DNA of 64,000 nucleotides from DASQYE01 sp036389315 (GTDB taxonomy: Bacteria; Acidobacteriota; Blastocatellia; Pyrinomonadales; Pyrinomonadaceae): positions 62,001-126,000 of the forward strand of contig DASVQF010000040.1 in NCBI GenBank assembly GCA_036389315.1. The letters are read 5' to 3'. Within the stretch, counting starts at the first letter, position 1. The number at the start of each line of letters is the position of its first letter. Shown here in pieces: positions 27,484 to 38,572 of the stretch. The notes under the pieces are model-generated. The model did no database searches and was not told the DNA's origin. It saw nothing but the letters and a program-made list of their open reading frames with translations. The position numbers were made by a program, and so were the translations under genes.

Positions 27484-28440
27484 CTAGGCTATGGCGCGCG
27501 CGCCGAGAATCAGCGCGCCGTGGATGGCGCTGTCGCCCCCGAGCGCGGCTTGCAGGATATTTATCTTGTCGGGAGGCAGCATCTTGATGCTGCTGCGGAC
27601 TTGATGGCGCAGGGGCTCTAAAAGCTGTTCGCCCGAGGTGGAAACTCCTCCGCCGAGGATGACCGCTTCCGGGGCCAGGATGTTGACGATGTTGCCGATG
27701 CCTACCGCGAGATAGTAAACGGTCTCGTCCCAGATTTCTGTGGCGAGCGCGTCGCCCTCGCGCGCCGCCTCCGCGACCATCCTGGCCGTCACCGCGTCTA
27801 TCCCGCCGCCCATCTCGCGCAGCACGCTCCGGGCTCCCGAAGAGAGTCGTTCTCTGGCTCGACGCGCGATGCTCGTCCCCGAACAGATGGCTTCCATGCA
27901 GCCGCGCGCGCCGCACCCGCACTTGGGCCCACCCGGCAGCACTGTGGTGTGCCCGACTTCGCCTGCCCCGTCATAAACGCCATGAAGCAGCTTGCCGCCG
28001 ATGATTATGCCGCCGCCGATGCCTGTCGAGATGGTGATGTAGACTATGTCACGCAGCCCCCGTCCAGCGCCCCGTTGGTATTCTCCGAGCGCGGCCGCGT
28101 TCGCGTCGTTCTCCAAAAGCGCGGGGACTTTGAAACGTTCTTCGAGCAGAGGTATGAGAGGGAACTCGTCCCAGCCCGTAAGGTTCGGGGACGAGAGAAT
28201 CAGCCCGCGCTCGCGGTCGAGAGGGCCGCCGCATCCTACGCCGACCGCGAGCAAGCGCGCGCCCGCCTCCTCTATCAGCCGCTCGACCTCTTTCGCAGCC
28301 TCCTCCATTATGACGTATGGCCCAAGCTCAAGCCGTGTGGCAAAACGTGAGAGCGACAGCAGGCGGCCGTCCGTGTCGGAGAGCGCGACGGCGATCTTGG
28401 TTCCGCCTATATCTATGCCTGCAACGGCCTGCTTGCTCAT
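27484..28440 (-). CDS. ROK family sugar kinase, probable glucokinase
   Basis: 318 residues, cytoplasmic, no HTH, so a kinase rather than a ROK repressor. The phosphate loop GIDIGGTKIAVAL is at residues 8-20, the catalytic base Asp112 in ENDANAAALGEY, and the ROK zinc-binding cluster is GGPKCGCGARGCMEA, preceded by the ligand histidine in GEVGHTT. Most enzymes of this form phosphorylate glucose with ATP, though N-acetylglucosamine, mannose or fructose are possible. It sits between two exported glycosidases in an operon, consistent with phosphorylation of the released sugar after import. Confidence 0.88.
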   Translation of the reverse strand: MSKQAVAGIDIGGTKIAVALSDTDGRLLSLSRFATRLELGPYVIMEEAAKEVERLIEEAGARLLAVGVGCGGPLDRERGLILSSPNLTGWDEFPLIPLLEERFKVPALLENDANAAALGEYQRGAGRGLRDIVYITISTGIGGGIIIGGKLLHGVYDGAGEVGHTTVLPGGPKCGCGARGCMEAICSGTSIARRARERLSSGARSVLREMGGGIDAVTARMVAEAAREGDALATEIWDETVYYLAVGIGNIVNILAPEAVILGGGVSTSGEQLLEPLRHQVRSSIKMLPPDKINILQAALGGDSAIHGALILGARAIA

Positions 28441-28515
28441 CTGTTAGGATTGGTTCAACTGTTGATGAAAGATCAGGTGTTCAGGGACAGACGTGTTTGA
28501 CTGCAAAGGGGTCGC

Positions 28516-31074
28516 TCATCTACTGGTCAGAGCATTCTCCAACCGGAGTTTGTCGCGCAGCTCCACCTGCTCGGCGGAGCGCCCGACAAGGATGTCGAAC
28601 TCGCCCGGCTCGGCCCGCCAGCTCTGAGCGGCCGTGTCATAGTAAGAGAAGGCGCGGCCGTCAAGAGCGACCGAGACCCGCTTCGTCTCTCCCGGTCGAA
28701 GCTGCACCTTGACGAAGCCTTTCAACTCCCTCATGGGGCGCTCGACTCGCGCGTGCGTGTCCGCCACGTAGACCTGCGCAACGTCAGCGCCCGCGCGGCT
28801 CCCCGTGTTCTTCACCTCGAACGAGACTTCGTAGCGCACTTCGGCCGACGCGCTCATAGCCGGTTTGACCACGACGGGCTTGATCGTCAGGTTGCTGTAC
28901 TTGAACGAAGTGTATGAGAGGCCGAAGCCGAAGGGGAAAAGCGGCCTCTTACCCGTGCGCTCGTATCCGCGATAACCCGTGAAGACGCCCTCGCTGTAGA
29001 CTATGCGATTCGTCTCCGCTTCCGTGTAGTAGCTCGCGTGCGCCGGGCTCTCCTCCCACTTGCGTTCAAAGCTGACGGGCAATCGGCCCGAAGGATTCAC
29101 GTCTCCGAAGAGAAGCTCGGCCAGCGCCGTTCCGCCCTCCTGGCCGGGATACCAGGCCGCTATGAGCGCGGGCACGGAGTCCAGCCAACTGTTCATGTCC
29201 ACCGCGCCGCCCGAGTTGACGACGACGATGGTGTTCTTGTTAACAGCAGCCATCTCGCGTATCAATTCATCCTGGCCGGGCGGCAGGCGAAATGTCCTGT
29301 CCGCGCCTTCGCTCTCGGTCGACGGATCGAACCCGGCGGCGACTACCACCACGTCCGACTTCGCGGCCAGCTTCTTCGCTTCCTCGCTCACAAAGCTGCC
29401 CTCGCGCACCAGCCCCAACTGCATGCGCGTACCTAACCTTCCGGCACGTTTGCCCGGGCGCTGTTCGAGGACGATCTTGTGCGCCCCGGCGCTGAGCCGG
29501 AGAGTGTCCACGCCGACGAGCGCACGCGCCGCAGTCCAGTTGTCGAAGACAGGCTTGTCGTCCACCGAGAGACGATAATAGCCGCCGTCCTCTCCCGTCG
29601 ATGCCGCGAAGATCTCGTACCGGCCCTCGGCTTGCGCCTGGTAGTAGCCAGTCCAGCGCGCCGAAAGCGTCTGCTCAGGTAGTGTGCGCGTCTGGCGTGA
29701 GAAGTTGACGTGCGGCTCTATGCGGACGAGAGCCGCGTTGCCTTGCAGCTCGCGGTTGTCGAAGTATTCGGCGCGCAAGCCTTGCGGCCCACTGCCCGAG
29801 GCCGTCATCGAGAAGCGTGTCGCCTCGGCCATCTCGCTAAGGCTGGGAAGAGCGCGCGAGTAAAAGACCTGTGTCGCCGGGCCCTGATAATTGCCGAGCC
29901 CTTCGAGGTAGCTGACGGCCGCGAACGGCTCTACGCGACCGCTCCCGCCTCCGACGGGGACGGCCGGGTAGGCCGCTGGGCCAACGAGGGCTATGGATTT
30001 AATCTTTCTCTTATCGAGCGGCAGGAGGTTGCCAGAGTTCTTCAACAGCACCATGCTCTCGCGTGCGGCTTCGAGCGCCACGCGGCGCGCGGCCGTGTTG
30101 TAGCGCGGAATCGTCATGTCCGTCTGCTCGCGCTCCAGCCAGCCGAAGCGGACGGCAGTGCGAAGGATGCGGCGCACCTTATCGTCAATCGTCGCGGCCG
30201 AGACTGTGCCCTGCTCGATGGCCTTTAAGAGGTTTTGCCGGTTCAGGAATTTGCCCGAAGGCATTTCCAGGTCGAGGCCGCCGTTGGCCGCCGCCACCGC
30301 GTCGTAGGTCGAATCCCAATCCGACATCATGATGCCGTCAAAGGCCCACTCCTTCTTCGCCACTTCGCGGTTGAGCCGCCCGTTCTGAGACATGTGCTCG
30401 CCGTTCGTCAGGTTGTAGGCGTCCATGATCGCGCCGACGTGCGCTTCACGGACGGCCGCCTCAAACGCGGGTAGGTAAATCTCGCGCATCGTCCGCTCGT
30501 CTATGATGGAATCCGTGTTGTGCCGGTCGAACTCGGAGTTGTTACCCATGAAGTGCTTGACGGTGGCGCAGACACCTTGCGACTGCACGCCGCGAATGTA
30601 ACCGACGGCGAGCCTCGAAGCCAGGAACGGGTCTTCGCCGAAATACTCAAAGTTTCGGCCGTTCATCGGCGCGCGGTAGATATTGACGCCTGGGCCCAGG
30701 AGAAAGTGCACGCCCTTGGCCCGCGCGTCGCGCCCGATCTCAGTGCCTACGCGCTGGGCCAACTCTGTGTTCCAGGTGGCAGCGAGGGCTATGCCTCCGG
30801 CAAAGGCCGTGGCGGGCCCAAAGTTACGGACGCCCAGTGGCCCGTCGGCCATACGCAGGCGCGGAACGCCCAAACGCTGAAGGCCGCGAATGAAGAAACC
30901 GTCCACGCCGCCCAGCATGTCCACCTTCTCCTCAAGCGTCATCTGGGAGAGGATGGATTCTACGCGTCGCTCCACGTCGGGCGAAGGCGCTGGCGTAGAT
31001 GTTTGGGAGAAAAATGCCGGGGCGCTGTGCATGAGAAGTGAAAGGGCTGCGACCGCCGAGTAAAGTTTACGCAT
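28516..31074 (-). CDS. GH3 beta-glucosidase with PA14 domain, secreted
   Basis: The frame opens at 31113, but the ATG at 31074 begins a signal peptide (MRKLYSAVAALSLLMHSAPAF) and is preferred. About 852 residues. The nucleophile is Asp252 in GIMMSDWDST, and KHFMGNNSEFDRHN is the substrate-binding loop. A PA14 module (GLRAEYFDNRELQG, TGYYQAQAEGRYEIFAAS) is inserted in the second domain, followed by a fibronectin-like C-terminus. It is more like classic bacterial beta-glucosidases than the GH3 at the other end of this operon, so the two may differ in linkage or sugar. First gene of the four-gene operon, 75 bp ahead of the ROK gene. Confidence 0.9.
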   Translation of the reverse strand: MRKLYSAVAALSLLMHSAPAFFSQTSTPAPSPDVERRVESILSQMTLEEKVDMLGGVDGFFIRGLQRLGVPRLRMADGPLGVRNFGPATAFAGGIALAATWNTELAQRVGTEIGRDARAKGVHFLLGPGVNIYRAPMNGRNFEYFGEDPFLASRLAVGYIRGVQSQGVCATVKHFMGNNSEFDRHNTDSIIDERTMREIYLPAFEAAVREAHVGAIMDAYNLTNGEHMSQNGRLNREVAKKEWAFDGIMMSDWDSTYDAVAAANGGLDLEMPSGKFLNRQNLLKAIEQGTVSAATIDDKVRRILRTAVRFGWLEREQTDMTIPRYNTAARRVALEAARESMVLLKNSGNLLPLDKRKIKSIALVGPAAYPAVPVGGGSGRVEPFAAVSYLEGLGNYQGPATQVFYSRALPSLSEMAEATRFSMTASGSGPQGLRAEYFDNRELQGNAALVRIEPHVNFSRQTRTLPEQTLSARWTGYYQAQAEGRYEIFAASTGEDGGYYRLSVDDKPVFDNWTAARALVGVDTLRLSAGAHKIVLEQRPGKRAGRLGTRMQLGLVREGSFVSEEAKKLAAKSDVVVVAAGFDPSTESEGADRTFRLPPGQDELIREMAAVNKNTIVVVNSGGAVDMNSWLDSVPALIAAWYPGQEGGTALAELLFGDVNPSGRLPVSFERKWEESPAHASYYTEAETNRIVYSEGVFTGYRGYERTGKRPLFPFGFGLSYTSFKYSNLTIKPVVVKPAMSASAEVRYEVSFEVKNTGSRAGADVAQVYVADTHARVERPMRELKGFVKVQLRPGETKRVSVALDGRAFSYYDTAAQSWRAEPGEFDILVGRSAEQVELRDKLRLENALTSR

Positions 31075-31345
31075 AGGACTCTGTTGTTGATGGTCGAATC
31101 TCTGCCGTCTCAAAACTCTCTTCCGTACGGGCTGCCGGATGGTGCCTTAAACTAGCATAGTTCATCAAAATTGTATCCTCCCCATCATCGGCCCTGGGCC
31201 TATACGTGGTCTCGAAACAGCGGGCCGAGCTATTGACTAAGCTTCACCGGCGGGCATACCATTCCCGTCATCCCTCGACCGCTGGCCCGGCTGTTTATGA
31301 GCCCTAGACTTGTAAGCTCTCACTTTTTCAGGAGAGAGAGAAAAG
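31075..31345. other. divergent intergenic region between GH3 and a small secreted protein
   Basis: 271 bp. A possible plus-strand promoter is TTGACT (31233-31238) with TACCAT (31257-31262) at 18-bp spacing. An AGGAGAGAGAG ribosome binding site precedes the ATG at 31346. No dyad or ORF is seen. Confidence 0.4.
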
Positions 31346-31999
31346 ATGCGTTACCTCAACCGCCCGGCAACATCAGCCGCAAACTTTATCTTCTGTGCCA
31401 GCGCGGCCTGCGCGCTGACGCTCCTGTTGCCCGTCATGTCAGGAGGGCCGCGCGCGCTCGGGCAGACGCAGACGCCGCGCGAGATGGGCCGCGCCGACCT
31501 GGAAGCGCGCCAGCGGGCGCTTCGCAATATGGACAACGTAAAGGCCAAGCTCTCCAGGAAACGCTCGGAGCCGCGCCCGGTCGTCTACCAGCAGACCAAA
31601 GAGGATTTCGAGCAGCTACAGCTTGTCAATTATCATCTCTCCGAGATGGTCGCCGCGAGCGCGGCGCTGGACTACGAGCAGATCAGCAAAGGTGCGGCCG
31701 AGGTTAAGAAGCGTGCTTCCAGACTAAAGGGCAGTCTCCTGCTGCTCGAACCCGAAAAGGATGAGAAGCCGCAGAAGAGCAGGGAAGAGACGGTGACGGA
31801 TGAGCTGAAGCCTGCCATCACCGCCCTGAACGAGCTGGTCAACAGCTTCGTCTGGAACCCTGTCTTTCAACATCCTCAAGTCCTGGACGTGGAACATTCC
31901 GTCCAGGCCCGGCGCGACCTCGAAGGAATTATCCGGCTCAGCGAACAGATTCATAAACGCGCCGAGGCCCTCTCCAAAGCGACGGGCAAGAGCCATTGA
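31346..31999 (+). CDS. small secreted helical protein, unknown function
   Basis: 217 residues. The ATG follows a purine-rich AGGAGAGAG site. A hydrophobic signal (FCASAACALTLLLPVMSGG) ends around residue 38, leaving a charged, helix-predicted mature protein with heptad-like stretches (ARQRALRNMDNVKAKLSRKR, EDFEQLQLVNYHLSEMV, RRDLEGIIRLSEQIHKRAE). I do not recognise the family; similar short exported helical proteins seem common in Acidobacteriota. The next gene, a sugar ABC ATPase, starts 63 bp downstream, so they may be co-transcribed. No catalytic motif is apparent. Confidence 0.75.
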   Translation: MRYLNRPATSAANFIFCASAACALTLLLPVMSGGPRALGQTQTPREMGRADLEARQRALRNMDNVKAKLSRKRSEPRPVVYQQTKEDFEQLQLVNYHLSEMVAASAALDYEQISKGAAEVKKRASRLKGSLLLLEPEKDEKPQKSREETVTDELKPAITALNELVNSFVWNPVFQHPQVLDVEHSVQARRDLEGIIRLSEQIHKRAEALSKATGKSH

Positions 32000-32062
32000 A
32001 TTAGAATACCCTCACCTCTTTTTATAACTCACCGACAGCAATTTTTCCTGGAGGCTTGACGG

Positions 32063-33601
32063 ATGGCAGGCGAACGCTTACCGCTGCTTGAGATGCGCAA
32101 CATCACCAAGACTTTTCCGGGCGTGCGCGCCCTCGACGGAGTGACCTTCGACCTGCGGCCCGGCGAGATTCACGCGCTCGTCGGAGAGAACGGCGCGGGC
32201 AAGTCAACGCTGATGAAGATACTGGGCGGCGTCTACCCGGCCGGAAGCTACGGCGGCGAGATTCTGGTGGAGGGCCAAGTCCAACGCTTCAGTAACGTAA
32301 GGCAGGCCGAAAGGGCAGGCATCGCCGTCGTCTTTCAAGAACTCTCGCTCGTCAAAGACCTCACCGTCGGCGAAAACATTTTCCTCGGGCGCGAGCCGAA
32401 CCGCTTCGGCGTCGTGCGCTGGGACGCGCTCTACGGACAGGCCCAAAAGCTGCTCGCAGACCTGCACCTGCACATAGAGCCGCGCACGCCCGTTCGCAAT
32501 CTCGGCATCGGCCAGCAACAACTGGTCGAGATCGCCAAAGCCCTTTCGCAGAACGGGCGCATCCTCATCCTGGACGAGCCGACCGCCGCCTTGACCGAGA
32601 CGGAGGTCGAAACGCTGATGCACATTCTGGGCAATCTCAGGGCGCGCGGCGTCGGGATGGTCTACATCTCGCACAAGCTCGAAGAGGTGTTTCGCCTGAG
32701 CGACCGCATCACGGTCTTGCGCGACGGGCGCACAGTCGGCACAGACGCGACGGCCGACCTGGATCAGGCGCGCGTCATCGCACGCATGGTCGGGCGCGAA
32801 GTGGGCGACATCTTTCCCAAGGCGGAACACGCGCTCGGCGAAGTGGTCTTCGAGGCGCGCGACATCACCGTCGAAGACGCGAACGTGAAGGATAAGCTCC
32901 TGGTCAACCACGCCAGCTTCAGTGTGCGTCGCAGCGAGGTCTTAGGGATAGCGGGCCTCATGGGAGCCGGCCGCAGCGACCTTTTGATGGCCATCTTCGG
33001 CGGCCACTCGGGGCGCGTGACGGGCGAGATCTACGTCGAAGGCAGGCGCGTCGAGATCAAGAGCCCGTCGGACGCCATTCGTCACGGCATAGGTTACGTG
33101 ACGGAAGACAGGAAGCGTTTCGGACTGGTGCTCGATCAGACCATCGTCAACAACGCGACGCTCGCCAGCCTGCGACAGGTCTCGGGCAGCTTTATTACTA
33201 ATCGAACGGCCGAACGCGTTGCGAGCGAGCGTGCGGCGCGCGACCTGCGCATCAAAGCGCCCGATGTCTTCACCATCGCCGGAACGCTTTCGGGCGGCAA
33301 TCAACAGAAGGTCGTGCTCGCCAAGTGGCTGCTGACTAAGCCGCGCGTCTTCTTCCTGGACGAGCCGACGCGCGGCATAGATGTCGGCGCAAAGCAGGAG
33401 ATTTACTCTCAGATCAACCGACTCGCGAGCGAGGGCCTGGCCATCATCCTCGTCTCTTCGGAGCTGCCGGAAGTGCTCGGCCTCTCAGATCGCGTGCTCG
33501 TCCTGCACGAAGGACGCATCACGGGCGAATTTACGCGCGCCAGCGCCACGCCCGAAGCCGTCATGGCCTGCGCCACGGGGCACGCCGAGCGCGCCGCTTA
33601 A
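32063..33601 (+). CDS. sugar ABC transporter ATP-binding protein (XylG/RbsA/MglA type, two NBDs)
   Basis: 512 residues, ATG preceded by GGAGG. Two tandem nucleotide-binding domains as in monosaccharide importers. NBD1 has Walker A GENGAGKST (about residue 40), Q-loop FQELSLV and Walker B ILILDEPTAA. NBD2 has the degenerate P-loop GLMGAGRSDL, signature LSGGNQQKV and Walker B VFFLDEPTRGIDVG, the normal asymmetry of this family. It would power uptake of a pentose or hexose. No permease or periplasmic binding protein adjoins: the preceding gene is a small secreted protein and transcription ends at the hairpin at 33606. It is thus an orphan here and must pair with subunits elsewhere, if functional. 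Confidence 0.9.
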   Translation: MAGERLPLLEMRNITKTFPGVRALDGVTFDLRPGEIHALVGENGAGKSTLMKILGGVYPAGSYGGEILVEGQVQRFSNVRQAERAGIAVVFQELSLVKDLTVGENIFLGREPNRFGVVRWDALYGQAQKLLADLHLHIEPRTPVRNLGIGQQQLVEIAKALSQNGRILILDEPTAALTETEVETLMHILGNLRARGVGMVYISHKLEEVFRLSDRITVLRDGRTVGTDATADLDQARVIARMVGREVGDIFPKAEHALGEVVFEARDITVEDANVKDKLLVNHASFSVRRSEVLGIAGLMGAGRSDLLMAIFGGHSGRVTGEIYVEGRRVEIKSPSDAIRHGIGYVTEDRKRFGLVLDQTIVNNATLASLRQVSGSFITNRTAERVASERAARDLRIKAPDVFTIAGTLSGGNQQKVVLAKWLLTKPRVFFLDEPTRGIDVGAKQEIYSQINRLASEGLAIILVSSELPEVLGLSDRVLVLHEGRITGEFTRASATPEAVMACATGHAERAA

Positions 33602-33605
33602 AGGC

Positions 33606-33647
33606 AGGAAGGAGGGATGAAAAACATGCTTTTCATCCCTCCTTCCT
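33606..33647. terminator. bidirectional intrinsic terminator, 18-bp perfect stem
   Basis: Arms at 33606-33623 and 33630-33647 pair perfectly (left arm AGGAAGGAGGGATGAAAA) around a 6-nt loop and are followed by a T run. It is located between the convergent ABC ATPase and serine protease genes. Confidence 0.88.
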
Positions 33648-33660
33648 TTTCACTTCGAGC

Positions 33661-34389
33661 TTACGGGTTGGGATTGGAGGTGTAATCTTCGAGCAGCTTT
33701 TGGGCCCTTGCTCCGGGGCTAATCAAAGCCAGCTTCCTGGCCCAATCGTAACCGCTGAAGACTCCCACCAGCTCCGCCCTGGCATTGTAGACGGGGCTGC
33801 CTGAATAACCGTCTTTCCCGTCAATCTTCGCAGACCAGTACTGGTAGCCGCGAAACATGTAGAGGCCGGAAAAGGTTCCGCGCCTGACCATCTTGTCGCC
33901 GTTCGGGCGGGCGATAATCAGTATGTGCTCGTCCTGGCTGGGGGAAGCTTGAAAGGCCGGGGCCCCGATCTTTCTCCCCGAGCGGCAGACGCTCAGCAGC
34001 GCGAGGTCTGCTTCCATATCAACCTTGATGACGCTCGCCTGGCAGCCGTTCACGTAAGCCGTGACCTCAAGCTCATCCCTTTCGCCGAAACCCAGTTGAA
34101 CCTTCTTCGTGGGCCCAAGCTCTCCGCTGACGACATGATAGGCCGTCATCACCAGGCCGTCGCCGACCATAAAGCCTGTCGCAAAGCCGTTGGGCCCGGA
34201 GTCCAGAAGCGTGGTCAGGGCGTGCTGCAAAGCGCCCTGATTCTTCTTGGTGAATTTCAAGTCGAGCGAGACGGCGTACCCGTCTCGTTTGAGGATCAGG
34301 GCCAGCGGGTCGCTGGCGGCGCACGTCGGAGCGAGCAGGGAGGCTGCGAGTAGGGCGACCACAGCGCAGCCGAAAATTTTCTTCTTCAT
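33661..34389 (-). CDS. exported trypsin-like (S1/HtrA-like) serine protease, no PDZ
   Basis: The start at 34389 has a good GGAGGGAAG site and begins a signal peptide (MKKKIFGCAVVALLAASLLA); the frame itself extends to 34458. Of 242 residues, the catalytic triad reads His85 (TAYHVVS), Asp128 (EADLALL) and Ser196 (GYSGSPVYN). The usual GNSG before serine is GYSG here. There is no PDZ domain, and the 242-residue size fits a single chymotrypsin-fold domain. A cysteine late in the signal region (PTCAAS) might allow lipidation, but the lipobox is poor. Substrate unknown; a protein-quality or processing role in the envelope is the family inference. Confidence 0.82.
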   Translation of the reverse strand: MKKKIFGCAVVALLAASLLAPTCAASDPLALILKRDGYAVSLDLKFTKKNQGALQHALTTLLDSGPNGFATGFMVGDGLVMTAYHVVSGELGPTKKVQLGFGERDELEVTAYVNGCQASVIKVDMEADLALLSVCRSGRKIGAPAFQASPSQDEHILIIARPNGDKMVRRGTFSGLYMFRGYQYWSAKIDGKDGYSGSPVYNARAELVGVFSGYDWARKLALISPGARAQKLLEDYTSNPNP

Positions 34390-34671
34390 CTCTCTTCCCT
34401 CCGGGGTCACAGGGCCGAGCGCGCGGACGACGAGCGGCGCACGGGCCAGAAACATCACTGGAACCGTAAGCTCGGATGTGCGGGCGTCCGGCCTTACTGG
34501 GCGATTATGCGGGCGGGGTAACTTCCAAGCCTCTCGACTAATAGGAGCTGAATCGCTTGAATGTGATGGGCAGAATATACCTGATCCGGGCGCTTTCGCC
34601 TAGATTTTTTGTCCCCGCCGCACCACCTTTTTGAAGGGAAGCTGAAGGGCCTGCGCTTCGAGTCGTGCGCC
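34390..34671. other. intergenic region between serine protease and sensor kinase
   Basis: 282 bp between the protease start and the kinase stop, both on the minus strand. A small GGCG/CGCC hairpin followed by a T6 run near 34598-34617 resembles a weak plus-strand terminator, but no plus-strand gene precedes it. Nothing else stands out. Confidence 0.35.
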
Positions 34672-36949
<2,278 letters not shown>

Positions 36950-36969
<20 letters not shown>

Positions 36970-37639
36970 GCTTTGATCCTTGACACTCAGAACCATCATT
37001 AAATAGCGGGCATCCGAAGACCAGGCTCTCCGACTGTTCTGCCGCCCCCGTCCGGACGAGCGACTCGATGGCGCTACGGCCGGCGTTGTCGCCGGAGTGC
37101 CCGCGCGCGCCCGTGATTCCTCCCGTAAAGAGCAGTCTCCCTTCACCGTCGTAGAGCATGGTCTGGCCAGAAGTGGCGGAGTGGAAACGCTGCGCCTCTC
37201 GTCCATCGGCGTCAACAAGGGCCGTCACTCCGGGAATGCTCCGCGCGCTCTCGAAGAGGTCTGTTCTCTCCCAACCGTCCGAGAGAGCCTCCGGCTTGAG
37301 GAAGAGCACGTAAGCCTTCAGGTGTCCCTCTGTGTGGGCCATGAGCGACGCCAGCTCGCCTATACTGGCGCGCGTGCAGGGACAGTGCGGGTGGGCCATC
37401 ATGACCAGCGTCGCGCTACCTTGCGCGCGCGGGATACTGCTGTCCGAAGGCCACGCCCGGGGCGGCTGCGCGCTCACGCCCGGAGTGCTCTCGTAGCCCC
37501 ACAGAACGGAGAGCCCGAAACAGACCGCAACCAGCCACAAAATAGTTGCGCCGACGAGAATCAGCCTGGGCCCGTCGGGCCAACTTTGGGCCGAGCGTTT
37601 ACTCTCTTTTGCTTGGAATACCTTAAAGCCTTGATTCAT
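36950..37639 (-). CDS. RedB-like membrane-anchored thioredoxin-fold protein
   Basis: 229 residues with one membrane segment (LILVGATILWLVAVCFGLSV, about residues 26-45) and a periplasmic domain. MAHPHCPCTRASIGEL holds a CPC active-site-like motif in a thioredoxin-type strand-turn-helix, and TGGITGARGHSGDNAG plus VFGCPLF near the C-terminus match what I recall of RedB proteins. The two-residue spacing of cysteines (CxC, not CxxC) suggests metal binding or an unusual disulfide. Its 3' end overlaps the sensor kinase start by 20 bp, so the two are translationally coupled; it might be a redox or metal co-sensor for that kinase (inference). Confidence 0.7.
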
Positions 37640-38572
37640 GAAATGAAGCTCTCGGGCAGGAGGGGGATTTTCAAAATCTCAGTCACGAGCCCTTCGAGCA
37701 ATAACTATTCGGATTTCGCGGGCGTCCCAGGCGGGGTTCGAACGGAAGTCAAATAGAAGCGAGGGTGGTCAAACTGAAGCGTCAGCCATTCATTTAGACA
37801 CGATTTGCCGTGTCTAACCTGCCTAATAGATTACCTTGAGCATCTTGCGTGCCGCAAGACTTATTATGAGGGGCAGCCCCCGTGTGAGGGTTTAAGGTCA
37901 ATAACGAAATTGCGCCGCCTCCAACAAGTGAAAGCGGCGCAACCTCTGATCCCGATAAACCGCCGAAGCAGTTCAGGGGAGTGGCAACTCCGCATGTACA
38001 CACAGGAGTTGCCGTTTTATATCCCGAAGCGTGCGCTGGCGGTCAGCGCGCCTCCGGTCAGTACTCGACTCGTTTGCACAAGCTGTTCGCGCTCCCTGCG
38101 GAAGCACTAGTACTGTTTGGTTTTTGTTGTGGTGGCTTTTCCTCCACCGCCGGTTACGTCCCCGGCAACGAGGCTCAAAACCCTTGTGGGGCTTTGAGCG
38201 ACTGTGCTTCCCTCCGGCCGATCATCTCCAAAGGGTGCTACCCGTTTTTATCCGGGCGCTCAAGACGAGCCCTTGCGGGCTCCCTCTAGCAAGCCTTTCG
38301 GCTTCAGCGCGCGGTGTGAATAGAAGCAACGTTTCCGCCCGTCGCCTCCCTCGAACGATGCGTCACCGCTTCGCTCGCCTCTCCTCGCGCTGGTCACGAT
38401 GCCCGTGAGCGTCGCAACAGGGTGGCGGTTATACACTCGCGCCGACACTCAAGTCAAGGAGAAAATACTTTAAGAAATAGAGCTTGGCCAGCCACATGCC
38501 TGTGGAAAAGCTTGTGGAAAACCTCTAACTATCTTACCTTTAAGGAGTAGCTATCATATTGCGATTCTTTAT
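37640..38572. other. 933-bp gene-free region between divergent genes, dense in hairpins
   Basis: No convincing ORF: candidates here are short, start without ribosome binding sites and have implausible composition. The middle (37794-38304) carries many perfect inverted repeats, described separately. The last 100 bp are AT-richer and include AAGGAG at 38542-38547, 25 nt before the nickel transporter ATG. I checked by eye for tmRNA, RNase P, SRP and cobalamin riboswitch signatures and saw none. Confidence 0.6.
37794..38304. ncRNA. candidate structured RNA or hairpin-repeat island
   Basis: Perfect inverted repeats in order: TTAGACACG/CGTGTCTAA (37794-37802, 37809-37817); TCTTGCG/CGCAAGA (37843-37859); GGGG/CCCC (37870-37880); TTGCGCCGC/GCGGCGCAA (37910-37918, 37934-37942); GGCAACTCC/GGAGTTGCC (37983-37991, 38005-38013, followed by GTTTTAT); GCGCTG/CAGCGC (38033-38049); GGTGG/CCACC (38131-38148); CTCAAA/TTTGAG (38174-38198); GAGCCC/GGGCTC around TTGC (38267-38282); AAGCC/GGCTT around TTTC (38291-38304). 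This stem density exceeds that of any other gap in the window. It could be a structured RNA, tandem terminators or a decayed repeat element; strand and boundaries are unknown. Confidence 0.35.

Noticed and set aside
27452..27922. N-terminal extension of the GH13 frame by 157 residues
   Set aside because: It overlaps the ROK gene, is almost all Arg/Gly/Ser and precedes a clear signal peptide, so it is not translated.
37700..37760. tRNA (GGTTCGAAC T-loop-like sequence)
   Set aside because: No T stem, acceptor stem or anticodon arm can be built around it.
37794..37817. integron attC-like site
   Set aside because: The dyad has GTCTAAC-like ends, but they are oriented opposite to attC sites and there is no integrase or cassette array.
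37981..38408. overlapping ORFs of 102-125 codons
   Set aside because: No ribosome binding sites, improbable amino-acid composition, and they run through multiple strong hairpins; better explained as non-coding.
38440..38572. cobalamin or nickel-cobalt riboswitch ahead of the metal transporter
   Set aside because: A CCACA/TGTGG hairpin is present, but the conserved B12-box and NiCo core sequences are not seen.
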